A stretch of 8,734 nt of DNA from Candidatus Wildermuthbacteria bacterium. Its GTDB lineage: Bacteria > Patescibacteriota > Minisyncoccia > Minisyncoccales > UBA10102. Positions 1 to 6,800 of this stretch are shown here, in pieces. Made by a program: the position numbers and the translations under genes. Under the pieces are notes generated by a model. That model was given only the letters and a program-made list of their open reading frames with translations. It had not been told where the DNA came from and did not search any database. Every line of letters begins with the position of its first letter. The first letter of the stretch is position 1. The DNA lies in the NCBI GenBank assembly GCA_016177245.1, contig JACOVR010000039.1, forward strand, positions 1 through 8,734. Direction: 5' to 3'.

Positions 1-71
1 GGGCCTATAGTAAATCGGCATTACGCCTCCATGGCATGGAGGAGGGCGGGGTTCAATTCCCCGTAGGTCCA
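1..71 (+). tRNA. tRNA-Ala (anticodon GGC)
   Basis: A complete cloverleaf is visible. The acceptor stem pairs 1-7 with 64-70 and contains the G3:U wobble (G3 with T68) that is the identity element of alanine tRNAs. The D stem is 10-13 with 21-24. The anticodon stem is 26-30 with 38-42, around loop 31-37, with anticodon GGC at 33-35. The loop has A at position 32 and U at 38, the pair typical of tRNA-Ala(GGC). The T stem is 47-51 with 59-63. The discriminator is A71. CCA is not encoded, because the next base begins the one-nucleotide spacer before tRNA-Ser. It reads codon GCC. The gene starts at the window edge, so its promoter lies outside. Confidence 0.96.
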
Positions 72-72
72 C

Positions 73-156
73 GGAGGGTTGGCAGAACGGCTATTGCGCA
101 GCTCTCGAAAAGCTGTGAGGTTTATCCTCTTGGAGGTTCGAATCCTCCACCCTCCG
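73..156 (+). tRNA. tRNA-Ser (anticodon CGA)
   Basis: A type II tRNA with a long variable arm. The acceptor stem pairs 73-79 with 149-155 and the discriminator is G156, as expected for serine. The anticodon stem is 99-103 with 111-115, with anticodon CGA at 106-108 (codon UCG). The variable arm stem is GAGG (117-120) with CCTC (126-129). The T arm is 132-136 with 144-148 around TTCGAAT. CCA is not encoded (156-159 reads GCCG). It lies one base downstream of tRNA-Ala and 12 bases upstream of the DUF4446 start, so the two tRNAs are probably cut from one precursor that may continue into the protein gene. Confidence 0.96.
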
Positions 157-168
157 CCGGGAAAACAT

Positions 169-573
169 ATGATTCAACTATTCAAAAAGAAGAAACAGCT
201 GACTCTGAACGATTTGGCAAGGCAATTGGAAGAAACCCAAGAGCGGCACGAAGCGTTGCTCCAAGAGTTCGAAGCGTTCAAAACCAGCATGCGTAAAGCC
301 ATCACCAAGGTTGGCATTGTGCGTTTTAATCCCTTCCACGAAACCGGCAGCGACCAGAGCTTTGCCATTGCCCTGCTCGACGAAGACCGCAACGGCGTGG
401 TGGTGACCTCGCACTATTTAAAAGAATACAACCGCGTGTACGCAAAACCCATTGAACACGGGAAATCTGAGTATCAGTTATCTGAGGAAGAGCAAGAAGC
501 AATTGAGCAAGCAATAACTCAAAGCGCAAAAGTCAAATCTCAAAACCAAAACTTAAAGTTAAAAAGTTCTTAA
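169..573 (+). CDS. DUF4446 family protein
   Basis: A 134-aa protein that resembles the DUF4446 family, which has no assigned reaction. Residues about 12-45 are charged and heptad-like, suggesting a short coiled coil. The conserved core is at about 46-116, with the family-like blocks VGIVRFNPF, GSDQSFAIALLD, NGVVVTS, RVYAKPI and LSEEEQEAI. Many relatives carry an N-terminal membrane helix; here the N terminus is a lysine-rich stretch instead, so the protein is probably soluble. I chose ATG 169 because the frame upstream of it runs through the tRNA-Ser gene; GGGA at 159-162 is a weak Shine-Dalgarno at 6-base spacing. The last 15 residues (AKVKSQNQNLKLKSS) are low-complexity and come from an AT-rich repeat that also forms a long imperfect hairpin with the downstream gap. 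The family call rests on memory of its conserved blocks. Confidence 0.85.
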   Translation: MIQLFKKKKQLTLNDLARQLEETQERHEALLQEFEAFKTSMRKAITKVGIVRFNPFHETGSDQSFAIALLDEDRNGVVVTSHYLKEYNRVYAKPIEHGKSEYQLSEEEQEAIEQAITQSAKVKSQNQNLKLKSS

Positions 574-616
574 GGCTTTAACTTTTGCGTTGTAGTTTTG
601 ACTTTTAAGCTTTGAG
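518..616 (+). repeat. AT-rich imperfect inverted repeat across the DUF4446 stop codon
   Basis: The arms 518-534 and 600-616 match as reverse complements at 15 of 17 positions. Inside them, CAAAAC (541-546) faces GTTTTG (595-600), and AAAGTTAAA (555-563) perfectly faces TTTAACTTT (577-585), with the stop codon in the 13-nt loop. The structure fills most of the gap between the DUF4446 gene and infB. It may act as a weak terminator or an mRNA stability element, or it may be the remnant of two opposed copies of the CTCAAAT-type repeat seen again at 8102-8130. The function is inferred; the pairing is seen. Confidence 0.6.
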
Positions 617-632
617 CTTTAAGTTTTTATCT

Positions 633-2165
633 ATGAATATCGCAAAAACTAAAAATGCTCCCGAAACCTCACCTACACAGAACAGACCCCCAGTCGTGGT
701 GGTGTTGGGCCATGTTGATCACGGCAAATCCTCTCTTCTGGAAGCCATACGGGAGGATTTTAAGATTACCTCAAAAGAATCGGGCGGAATCACCCAGCAC
801 ATTGGCGCCTATGTAGTTGAGGTTCTCGCAGAACCGAAATCCGCCGAAGCTTTACGCGAAGGCGGACAGCGTTTCATTACCTTTCTCGATACGCCGGGCC
901 ACGAAGCGTTTTCCGCCCTGCGTTCAAGAGGAGCAAAAGTTGCAGACGTTGCGGTATTGGTGGTTGCCGCAGACGAGGGCATTCGGGCGCAGACCAAAGA
1001 GGCAATCGAAGTGATCAAAAAATCGGGCATTCCTTTTATCGTTGCCCTGAATAAAATTGATAAACCCGGAGCAGACGCAGAACGCATCAAAAGAGAATTG
1101 TCCCAGCACGAAGTATTTGTGGAAACAATGGGGGGCCAGGTCCCTTGCGTGGAAACATCGGCAACAACAAAGCAAGGGATTCCGCAACTCCTCGAAATGA
1201 TTTTTTTGGTTGCTGAAGTCGCAGGCGTTCAAGGAGATCCCCAAAAACCTGCGAGTGGAGTGGTGATTGAAGTATTCCTCGACCCCCAACGAGGTCCTGC
1301 CGCTACCCTTTTGGTACGAGAAGGAACCTTGCGCGTAGGCGATATCGTAGGCACCAAATCTTCATGGGGCAAGATTAAGATTCTCGAAGATTTTCAGGCA
1401 ATACAGCTTGAGGGCGCGGGCCCGGGAATGCCTACGCGAGCGATTGGATTTGAAAGCGCGCCTGGCGTGGGGGAAGAGTTTGCGGTTTTTAAAAATGAGG
1501 ATATGGCAAAGATACGCGTTGCGCCACTCGAGGCAAAAAAAATTCAGCAGGTATTGGAAGTGCCCGAAGGCAAAAGGGTATTGAATGTAATTTTGAAGGC
1601 AGATGTCGCAGGTTCTCTCGAAGCGCTTGAAAACCTTTTTCTATCTCTCCCTCATCAGGAAGTTATTTTGAGAATCGTGGAAGGGAGCATTGGAGAAATT
1701 TCAGAAAAAGACGTGCGGCTTGCGCAGGGCACCAAGGCAAAGATTTTCGGATTTCGCACGAAGGTTTCCCGAACCAGCCAGGACTTTGCAAACAGAGAAG
1801 GAATTTCAGTTGAAACATTCGATGTGATCTATGATCTCATTCAGCGCGTGCGCCAGCTCCTTGAGCAATCAGTGGAACCTGAAGCCGCAGAACACGAAAT
1901 TGGATCGTTGAAAGTTCTCGCGGTGTTCTTTACGGAAAAGAACCGCCAGATTGTTGGCGGAAGGGTTGCCGAAGGAGAGGCGCGAAAGGGCGCATCAATT
2001 GAAGTGATAAGGCAGGATGTTTCGGTGGGCAAGGGCAAAGCAGCGAATCTCCAGAAAGACAAGAAAGACGCCCCTGTCGTTGGCAAGGGAGAGGAATGTG
2101 GTATTTTGTATGAAGGGGAGGTACGGGTTGAGGCAGGAGACACCCTCACGTTCTATGGAAAATAA
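633..2165 (+). CDS. infB: Translation initiation factor IF-2
   Basis: A GTPase that brings initiator fMet-tRNA to the 30S subunit and promotes subunit joining in the cytoplasm. The protein is 510 aa and has the complete GTPase core: P-loop GHVDHGKS (26-33), switch I GGIT (51-54), DTPGHEAF (86-93), NKID (140-143) and SAT (177-179). These are followed by domain II, the IF2-specific domain III and the C-terminal fMet-tRNA-binding domain, which ends in GDTLTFYGK. Only about 20 residues precede the G domain, so the long N-terminal extension of E. coli IF-2 is absent. This compact form is common in reduced genomes. I chose ATG 633; a TTG at 612 in the same frame would add only seven residues from the AT-rich repeat. 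No clear Shine-Dalgarno is seen. The gene overlaps rbfA by 11 nt, the classical infB-rbfA pairing. Confidence 0.97.
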   Translation: MNIAKTKNAPETSPTQNRPPVVVVLGHVDHGKSSLLEAIREDFKITSKESGGITQHIGAYVVEVLAEPKSAEALREGGQRFITFLDTPGHEAFSALRSRGAKVADVAVLVVAADEGIRAQTKEAIEVIKKSGIPFIVALNKIDKPGADAERIKRELSQHEVFVETMGGQVPCVETSATTKQGIPQLLEMIFLVAEVAGVQGDPQKPASGVVIEVFLDPQRGPAATLLVREGTLRVGDIVGTKSSWGKIKILEDFQAIQLEGAGPGMPTRAIGFESAPGVGEEFAVFKNEDMAKIRVAPLEAKKIQQVLEVPEGKRVLNVILKADVAGSLEALENLFLSLPHQEVILRIVEGSIGEISEKDVRLAQGTKAKIFGFRTKVSRTSQDFANREGISVETFDVIYDLIQRVRQLLEQSVEPEAAEHEIGSLKVLAVFFTEKNRQIVGGRVAEGEARKGASIEVIRQDVSVGKGKAANLQKDKKDAPVVGKGEECGILYEGEVRVEAGDTLTFYGK

Positions 2166-2484
2166 AAGAACCTTGCGGCTGCAAGCGCTCTTGCAGAGAG
2201 AAATAGGCGAGATTTTTTTAAGGGAACTGGAATTTCCCGGCCAAACCTTTGTCACGATCACAAATGTGTCTGCAACCCCTGACTTGCAGCATGCGCAAAT
2301 TCATATTAGTGTGATACCTGACGCGAAAGAAAAAGAAGTGTGGAACATTCTCCAGGGGAGCATCTTTCAGATCCAGCAGATTCTTAACAAGAAACTTCGG
2401 ATGCACCCGGTGCCAAAGATCGAGTGGGTCAAAGCCGACGTTTCCAGCGTGCAGAAGGTTGAGCAGTTATTTGAGCAAATTTGA
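2155..2484 (+). CDS. rbfA: 30S ribosome-binding factor RbfA
   Basis: A 109-aa protein that resembles RbfA, a KH-fold factor that binds the 30S subunit near helix 1 of 16S rRNA and helps late maturation. The N-terminal helix (MENKRTLRLQALLQREIGEI) is followed by a strand region VTITNVSATPDLQHAQIHISV (33-53) and a helix-to-strand region around 71-95 with NKKLRMHPVPKIEW, which matches the family's KKLxLRxVPxLxF pattern. The start ATG 2155 lies inside infB, giving an 11-nt overlap, so translation is probably coupled. A purine run (GGAGA near 2136-2140) sits somewhat far upstream. The stop codon is only 3 nt from tRNA-Cys, so the tRNAs are probably transcribed with it. Confidence 0.93.
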   Translation: MENKRTLRLQALLQREIGEIFLRELEFPGQTFVTITNVSATPDLQHAQIHISVIPDAKEKEVWNILQGSIFQIQQILNKKLRMHPVPKIEWVKADVSSVQKVEQLFEQI

Positions 2485-2487
2485 TAC

Positions 2488-2560
2488 GGCCAGGTGGCGA
2501 AGTGGCTAACGCAGCGGTCTGCAAAACCGCTATACGCGGGTTCAATTCCCGCCCTGGCCT
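2488..2560 (+). tRNA. tRNA-Cys (anticodon GCA)
   Basis: The acceptor stem pairs GGCCAGG (2488-2494) with CCTGGCC (2553-2559). The discriminator is U (2560), the cysteine identity base. The anticodon stem is 2514-2518 with 2526-2530, with anticodon GCA at 2521-2523. The T arm is GCGGG-TTCAATT-CCCGC. CCA is not encoded. It starts 3 nt after the rbfA stop codon and 6 nt separate it from tRNA-Leu. Confidence 0.96.
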
Positions 2561-2566
2561 CACAAT

Positions 2567-2652
2567 GCCGCGGTGATGGAACGGTAGACATGAGGGACTT
2601 AAAATCCCTTGAGAGCAATCTCGTGAGCGTTCGACTCGCTCCCGCGGCACCA
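2567..2652 (+). tRNA. tRNA-Leu (anticodon UAA), CCA encoded
   Basis: A type II tRNA. The acceptor stem pairs GCCGCGG (2567-2573) with CCGCGGC (2642-2648). The discriminator is A2649, followed by an encoded CCA at 2650-2652. The anticodon stem is AGGGA (2593-2597) with TCCCT (2605-2609), with anticodon TAA at 2600-2602 (codon UUA). A variable arm with a GAG/CTC stem follows, then the T arm GAGCG-TTCGACT-CGCTC. Unlike tRNA-Ala, -Ser and -Cys in this window, the CCA end is genomically encoded. Confidence 0.96.
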
Positions 2653-2668
2653 ATACAAAACTGGCGCG

Positions 2669-2691
2669 TGAGGTAAGCGGAGCTTACCTCA
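2669..2691. terminator. Symmetrical hairpin between convergent genes, probable terminator
   Basis: TGAGGTAAGC (2669-2678) and GCTTACCTCA (2682-2691) form a perfect 10-bp stem with a GGA loop. It lies 16 nt after tRNA-Leu, and the adjacent TTA at 2692-2694 is the stop codon of the convergent 3D-domain gene. No strong U-run follows directly on the plus strand; on the minus strand a TTTT run comes about 9 nt after the stem. It probably ends transcription from one or both sides, but it is not a textbook intrinsic terminator. Confidence 0.6.
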
Positions 2692-3162
2692 TTAGCTTCC
2701 AAGCACTTCGATATACGAACGTTTTGCTCCAAAGTCGAGGGCGTCCCAGTAGTCGGGAAACCAGATGTCAACCATGTAATTCTTTCTGGGATGCATTCGG
2801 TCTTCAACCACAAATACGCGATCTCCGTATAGGTCAGGGATTTTAATCCTTGTCCCAATGGGTAGGAAATTAGCTGCGACAATCCCTTCTCTCACTTCTG
2901 TCCCAGCTGCGGTCACAAAAGGAGTGTCATCGGTTTGCCAGGTTGTGGAAGAATAGGCAGTGATGACCACCCTCACCTTGCTTACCACCCTTTCTGGAGT
3001 TTCTGGAGAGGAGATGGGAAGCAGGGCGCTTGATCGCACAAAAACCAAAGAATCTTCTGGCAAAGGCGACCTATCATGGCTTTCCGTGCTCAACGCAGGC
3101 ACAAACGATGCCGCAAGAGCCATGAGGCCAGCGAAAAACCCTTTTGTTGCGATGTGTTTCAT
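2692..3162 (-). CDS. Exported 3D-domain (double-psi beta-barrel) protein
   Basis: A 156-aa protein with a signal peptide (K-rich MKHIATKG, then a hydrophobic core at about 8-24 ending near PALS). A short linker follows, then a C-terminal 3D domain at about 64-154. This domain is named for three conserved aspartates and is found in cell-wall-active proteins related to the lytic domain of Rpf/YabE and to MltA. The expected blocks are visible: VVITAY (65-70), DDTP..TAAGTEV (78-90), GIVAANFLPIGTRIKIP (93-109), VFVVEDRM (116-123) and NYMVDIWF (128-135), with D79, D121 and D132 as candidates for the three aspartates. It probably acts on peptidoglycan outside the membrane. I chose ATG at 3162 because AGAGGGG sits about 9 nt upstream and a signal peptide follows; the longer in-frame ORF has no such support. 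It is a single gene with its own promoter, convergent to the rbfA-tRNA run. Confidence 0.88.
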   Translation of the reverse strand: MKHIATKGFFAGLMALAASFVPALSTESHDRSPLPEDSLVFVRSSALLPISSPETPERVVSKVRVVITAYSSTTWQTDDTPFVTAAGTEVREGIVAANFLPIGTRIKIPDLYGDRVFVVEDRMHPRKNYMVDIWFPDYWDALDFGAKRSYIEVLGS

Positions 3163-3186
3163 AGAAAAACCCCTCTTGTAGGGGGT
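3163..3186 (-). promoter_or_regulatory. Leader hairpin that occludes the 3D-gene ribosome binding site
   Basis: On the minus strand the leader contains CCCCT-ACAAG-AGGGG followed by TTTTTC and then ATG. The stem can extend past one mismatch through A-T and G-T pairs between AAGA and the T-run. The 3' arm is the Shine-Dalgarno itself (AGAGGGG). The structure resembles a small intrinsic terminator, or an RBS-sequestering hairpin, placed immediately before the start codon. The pairing is seen; a regulatory role is inferred. Confidence 0.5.
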
Positions 3187-3193
3187 CTTTATC

Positions 3194-3222
3194 TTTATAT
3201 CATACGCCCTCGTAGAAGTCAA
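3194..3222 (-). promoter_or_regulatory. Sigma70-type promoter for the 3D-domain gene
   Basis: On the minus strand, TTGACT (complement of 3217-3222) and TATAAA (complement of 3194-3199) are separated by exactly 17 nt. The predicted transcript start is near 3187, giving a leader of about 25 nt that contains the hairpin over the ribosome binding site. Confidence 0.7.
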
Positions 3223-3256
3223 GGGCTGATCAAGAGATTGTATAGAGAACGTATTT

Positions 3257-3265
3257 TTATCCACA
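3257..3265 (+). promoter_or_regulatory. Perfect DnaA box
   Basis: TTATCCACA matches the consensus high-affinity DnaA box exactly. It ends 10 nt before the -35 element of the nrdR promoter and lies between the two divergent promoters. In E. coli the nrdAB promoter is controlled through DnaA boxes, so a similar link to replication control is plausible here. Only one strict box is seen in this gap, so this is not an origin. Confidence 0.5.
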
Positions 3266-3275
3266 AACCCCTTGT

Positions 3276-3303
3276 TTGACAGCATATCTTGCAATGCTAC
3301 AAT
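3276..3303 (+). promoter_or_regulatory. Sigma70-type promoter for the nrdR-nrdJ operon
   Basis: TTGACA (3276-3281) is a perfect -35. TACAAT (3298-3303) is a five-of-six -10, and the spacer is 16 nt. TGC immediately before the -10 gives an extended -10 motif. The start would be near 3310, leaving a leader of about 68 nt before nrdR. This leader is too short for a cobalamin riboswitch. Confidence 0.75.
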
Positions 3304-3331
3304 CAATCCTGCAAAGGATAGTTTTTTCTTG

Positions 3332-3372
3332 TATCATAGAGTACCCATCATCATACAATTTGTGGTATGATA
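3332..3372. promoter_or_regulatory. Inverted half-sites before nrdR, candidate operator
   Basis: ATCATAC (3350-3356) and GTATGAT (3365-3371) form a 7-bp inverted repeat with an 8-nt gap. A further TATCATA (3332-3338) is the exact reverse complement of TATGATA (3366-3372). The group lies between the mapped promoter and the nrdR start codon. NrdR binds palindromic boxes upstream of ribonucleotide reductase genes and this operon begins with nrdR, so autoregulation is plausible, but the sequence does not closely match the usual NrdR-box consensus. The same bases give an alternative extended -10 (TGG then TATGAT) ending 6 nt before the start codon. Confidence 0.4.
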
Positions 3373-3377
3373 ATGAT

Positions 3378-3830
3378 ATGCATTGCCTTGTTTGTCAATC
3401 AGCCACCAAAGTCATCAACTCGAGAACCGCAGACCAGGAAAGGGCCATCAAAAGGAGAAGAGTGTGCGTTGCATGCAGCCGCAGATTCACCACCTACGAA
3501 CGCGTTGAGCTCGTCGGTCTCCGGGTTGTGAAGCGCAACAAGTCCAGAGAGCCCTATGTGCGCCATAAACTGGAAGTTGGCATCAGAAAGGCGTTGGAAA
3601 AGCGTCCCTACACAGAACCCCAGATTCAAAAACTGATTGGAGCAATCGAGGGCGATATCTTCAACATCGAAAAAGACACGGTTTCTTCAGAACAGATCGG
3701 CCACATCGTACTTTCTCATTTACAAGAGTTCGACAAGGTTGCCTACCTCCGCTTTGCTTCCGTGTACCGGAAGTTTGGAAGCACCAAGGCGTTCGAAAAA
3801 GAAATTCAAAAACTCGAAAAGAAAAAATAA
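3378..3830 (+). CDS. nrdR: Transcriptional repressor NrdR
   Basis: A 150-aa zinc-ribbon and ATP-cone repressor that senses dATP/ATP and represses ribonucleotide reductase genes. The zinc-binding cysteines are C3, C6, C30 and C33, followed by the family signature RRFTTYER (35-42). The ATP-cone covers about 49-139, with VVKRNKSREPY, KALEKRP, SSEQIGHIV and VAYLRFASVYRKFGS. The length is typical. ATG 3378 is chosen because NrdR proteins begin M-x-C-x-x-C; longer in-frame starts add unrelated residues. No clear Shine-Dalgarno precedes it. It is the first gene of the operon and ends 7 nt before nrdJ, so it probably controls both itself and NrdJ. NrdJ here shows no ATP-cone of its own at the N terminus, so NrdR may be the main dATP sensor of the system (inference). 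Confidence 0.96.
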   Translation: MHCLVCQSATKVINSRTADQERAIKRRRVCVACSRRFTTYERVELVGLRVVKRNKSREPYVRHKLEVGIRKALEKRPYTEPQIQKLIGAIEGDIFNIEKDTVSSEQIGHIVLSHLQEFDKVAYLRFASVYRKFGSTKAFEKEIQKLEKKK

Positions 3831-3837
3831 TTTTCAT

Positions 3838-6800
3838 ATGATCAAACTCAACCCAGCAGAAAAGAAAGCGGTCACCAGTAGATTCACAGAGAACGCGCTC
3901 CGCATGATGAAAAAACGCTATCTGGTTGTTGATGAGAAAGAGAATCAGGAAACGCCAGCCGACATGTTTGCCAGGGTAGCGGGCGCGCTTGCGCGGGTTG
4001 AGGAAAAGTACAAAAAGAGTCCAAAGACAATTGAAAAAATCTCCCGGGATTTTTTCGACATCATGTCGAAAAAAGAATACACGCCCGCGGGAAGAACCCT
4101 GCGCAACGCGGGATCAGCAACCTCGTTGATTGCAAACTGCGTGGTGATGCCGATCCACGACTCCATGGAAAGTATCTTTGGGACGCTGCGGGATTCTGCC
4201 ATGTTGCAGCAGACAGGATGCGGGCTTGGATTTGATTTGTCTGAAATGAGGCCTTCCATGTTCCCCACGAAAAAGTCGCAGGGGATTGCGTCTGGCCCTG
4301 TTTCTTTTTTGCGCGTCTACGACGCCGCGTTCGGAACCATCAAGCAGCAATGTTTTGCAAAAGGAACCTTGATTGTTACAAAACGAGGCCTCATTCCCAT
4401 TGAGGAAGTGCGCGTAGGCGATGAAACCTTTACGGAAAAAGGATGGAAGAAAATTACAGAAGTGTTTTCCAACGGAGTTCGAGACGTCGTACGTCTTACT
4501 CTGGATAATGGTTTTTCCATTGAGGTTACGCCCAATCATAAAGTGGCAGTACTGGAAAATAATCATATTGTTTTCAAGGAAGCAGGGGATCTTACAAGAA
4601 AAGACACTTTGTTTTTTAAGCTTGGAGATGAGCAGAATGATTTTAAAAAAGTAGCTTTAGAGCAGGTGGACTATCAAAAAAGTAAGTACACGAGTTCGCA
4701 ATTAAAACAAATTCGTCAGCCCAGTGTTTTAGACGAAGATTTGGCATATTTTTTGGGCTGGTATTTCGCAGATGGCTGGAATGATTCCCAAGGCATCGGA
4801 TTGGTGCTTCCCGACAACGACCATATTGAAAAAGCCGCAGTGAATTTAGCACAGGAACTTTTCTCGCTTTCTCCGTTGCTGGATAAAGAACCAAAGGAAA
4901 ATTGCAGAAAACTCAAAATAAATTCTTTGTGGGTGAGGAAGTATCTTGAACGCAATGGACTTCTGAAGCAACATTCACCAGAAATCAGGGTCCCCTCTGG
5001 GATTCTCAGCTCACCCTCTTCTGTCCAGCTGGCATTTGTTACAGGATTCTTTGAAGGAGACGGCGACAATGGTGCGGGCAAGAATTACCGATTGAGTTCC
5101 ACAAGCGAAAAATTTCTTCAAGAAGCACAGCTGATTCTACTTGCCAATGGCATTGGAAGTACCATATCTTCAGAGAAACCCAGAGAGGAATGGCGACGTC
5201 TTTATCGTCTTTCTATTGCGGGAAAGATATTCACCGAAAAATTCTATGAGAAAGCTTCGCGATATTCATGGAAAATTCGTAAACAAGAAAAAACCAAAGA
5301 TTTCAGCTGGATTTTTCCGTTCCATCCGGTTCGCGATCTTGGATATTCTTATAGCGATATCAAAAGTCACCACGATGGTATGCGTGCGACAATAAGTTAT
5401 TCCATTCTTTCTCAAATTCAGACAGCCGCTTTTCTTCAGAGCAAAAAGATATTAGAAACAAATTGGCTTGGATTTTTGCCTGCAAGGATAAAAAATATTA
5501 CGCCTACTGGTAAAAAGGAAGTGTACGACTTTGAGGTGGAAGACGTGCACATGATCAATGCAGGGTTGTATACAAGTAATTCTAGGCACGGTGCGAACAT
5601 GGCCATGATGCGGGTGGACCATCCCGACATTCTCGATTTTATCCACTGCAAGGAACGGGAAGGGGAACTCCGCAATTTCAACATTTCAGTGACCGTGACC
5701 GACGAGTTTATGAAACTCTTGCAGGAAAACCCCAGTGCTAAATGGATGTGCAAGTTCAATGGCAAAGCATACAAGCCACGGAGAGTGCTTCGCCGTCCCA
5801 GTGGTTCCGTGTATTCTTCTGAAGAGATCGACATCACGGTAAAAGAAATTTTTGACCAGCTCGTGGAAGGCGCGTGGAGAAACGGTGAGCCGGGTATCGC
5901 GTTTATTGATACAGCCAATAGGGCAAATCCTCTTCCTGATCTGGGGCCGCTTGCTTCAACGAATCCATGCGGAGAACAATATCTCCATCCCTATGACAAC
6001 TGCAACCTGGGCTCGATTAACCTTGCAATGTTTGTGAAGCAGAAAAAGATTGACTGGCCTCGATTGCGATTTGCCACAAGGACCGCGGTTCGGCTCATGG
6101 ATAACGTGATTGATCTTTTCGATTTTCCCGTGCCCCAGGTCACAGAACTTGCCCGCAAAAACAGACGGATTGGTCTGGGCATCATGGGATTTGCAGACAT
6201 GCTCTATCAGCTTGGCATTGGGTACAATACGAAAGAGGGATTTGAAACCGCAGAAAAGGTGATGAAATTCATTGACCAGGAAGCGTACGCAATGTCGCAG
6301 ATCCTCGCAGCAGAGAAGGGCGCGTTTCCCAACTACCAGAAGTCCGTGTTCGCGAAAAGCCCGCCAGCAGCTGTTGCAGCTAGGCGGGCCCGCCAAACTA
6401 CGAAGTTGTTGGCGGGGAAGGCGCCCCACTCTTTTGCGCAGGAACCCGGCATCGGGAAGAAAATGAGAAACGCCGCGCTCACCACGGTTGCTCCAACCGG
6501 GTCTATTTCCATGATGTTTGACTGTTCCTCTGGCGTCGAGCCCTATTTTGCCTTGGCGTATGTGAAGCAAGACAAAGACGGCAACAAGTATCACTACTTT
6601 AACAAATACTTTGAAGAGGCGATCAAAAAACTCAAGCTCACCAAAGCGGAACACGACACGCTCATGAAAGAGGTTATCGAAAAGGGAACCATCCAGCATC
6701 TTGCCAATCTCCCCAAAAAATTAAAAGAAGTGTTTGTGGTTGCGATGGATATTTCAGGGAAAGACCATATGAAAATGCAGGCATCCTTTCAGAAGTATGT

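Noticed and set aside
36..296. An 86-aa plus-strand reading frame over the start of the window
   Set aside because: It runs through tRNA-Ala, tRNA-Ser and the DUF4446 gene in another frame and has no recognisable protein features.
612..632. TTG start for infB, seven codons upstream
   Set aside because: The added residues come from the AT-rich repeat and have no ribosome binding site; ATG 633 gives a normal short IF-2.
2367..2882. A 171-aa minus-strand reading frame over rbfA and the tRNAs
   Set aside because: It crosses two tRNA genes and the end of two real genes, and contains tRNA-antisense text such as GAASRTLTRLLSRDF.
3306..3330. A small hairpin ATCCT-GCAA-AGGAT followed by a T-run in the nrdR leader, as an attenuator
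   Set aside because: The stem is only 5 bp and the predicted transcript start falls at about 3310, which would remove the 5' arm.
3163..3377. A cobalamin riboswitch before the nrdR operon
   Set aside because: The leader from the likely start is about 68 nt, and no B12-box-like sequence or multi-helix arrangement is visible.
5637..5648. A second DnaA-box-like sequence (TTATCCACT) in nrdJ
   Set aside because: It has one mismatch to the strict box, lies in conserved coding sequence, and is isolated.
5956..6699. A 247-aa minus-strand reading frame opposite nrdJ
   Set aside because: It is antisense to a strongly conserved enzyme region, has no recognisable motifs and no start signals.
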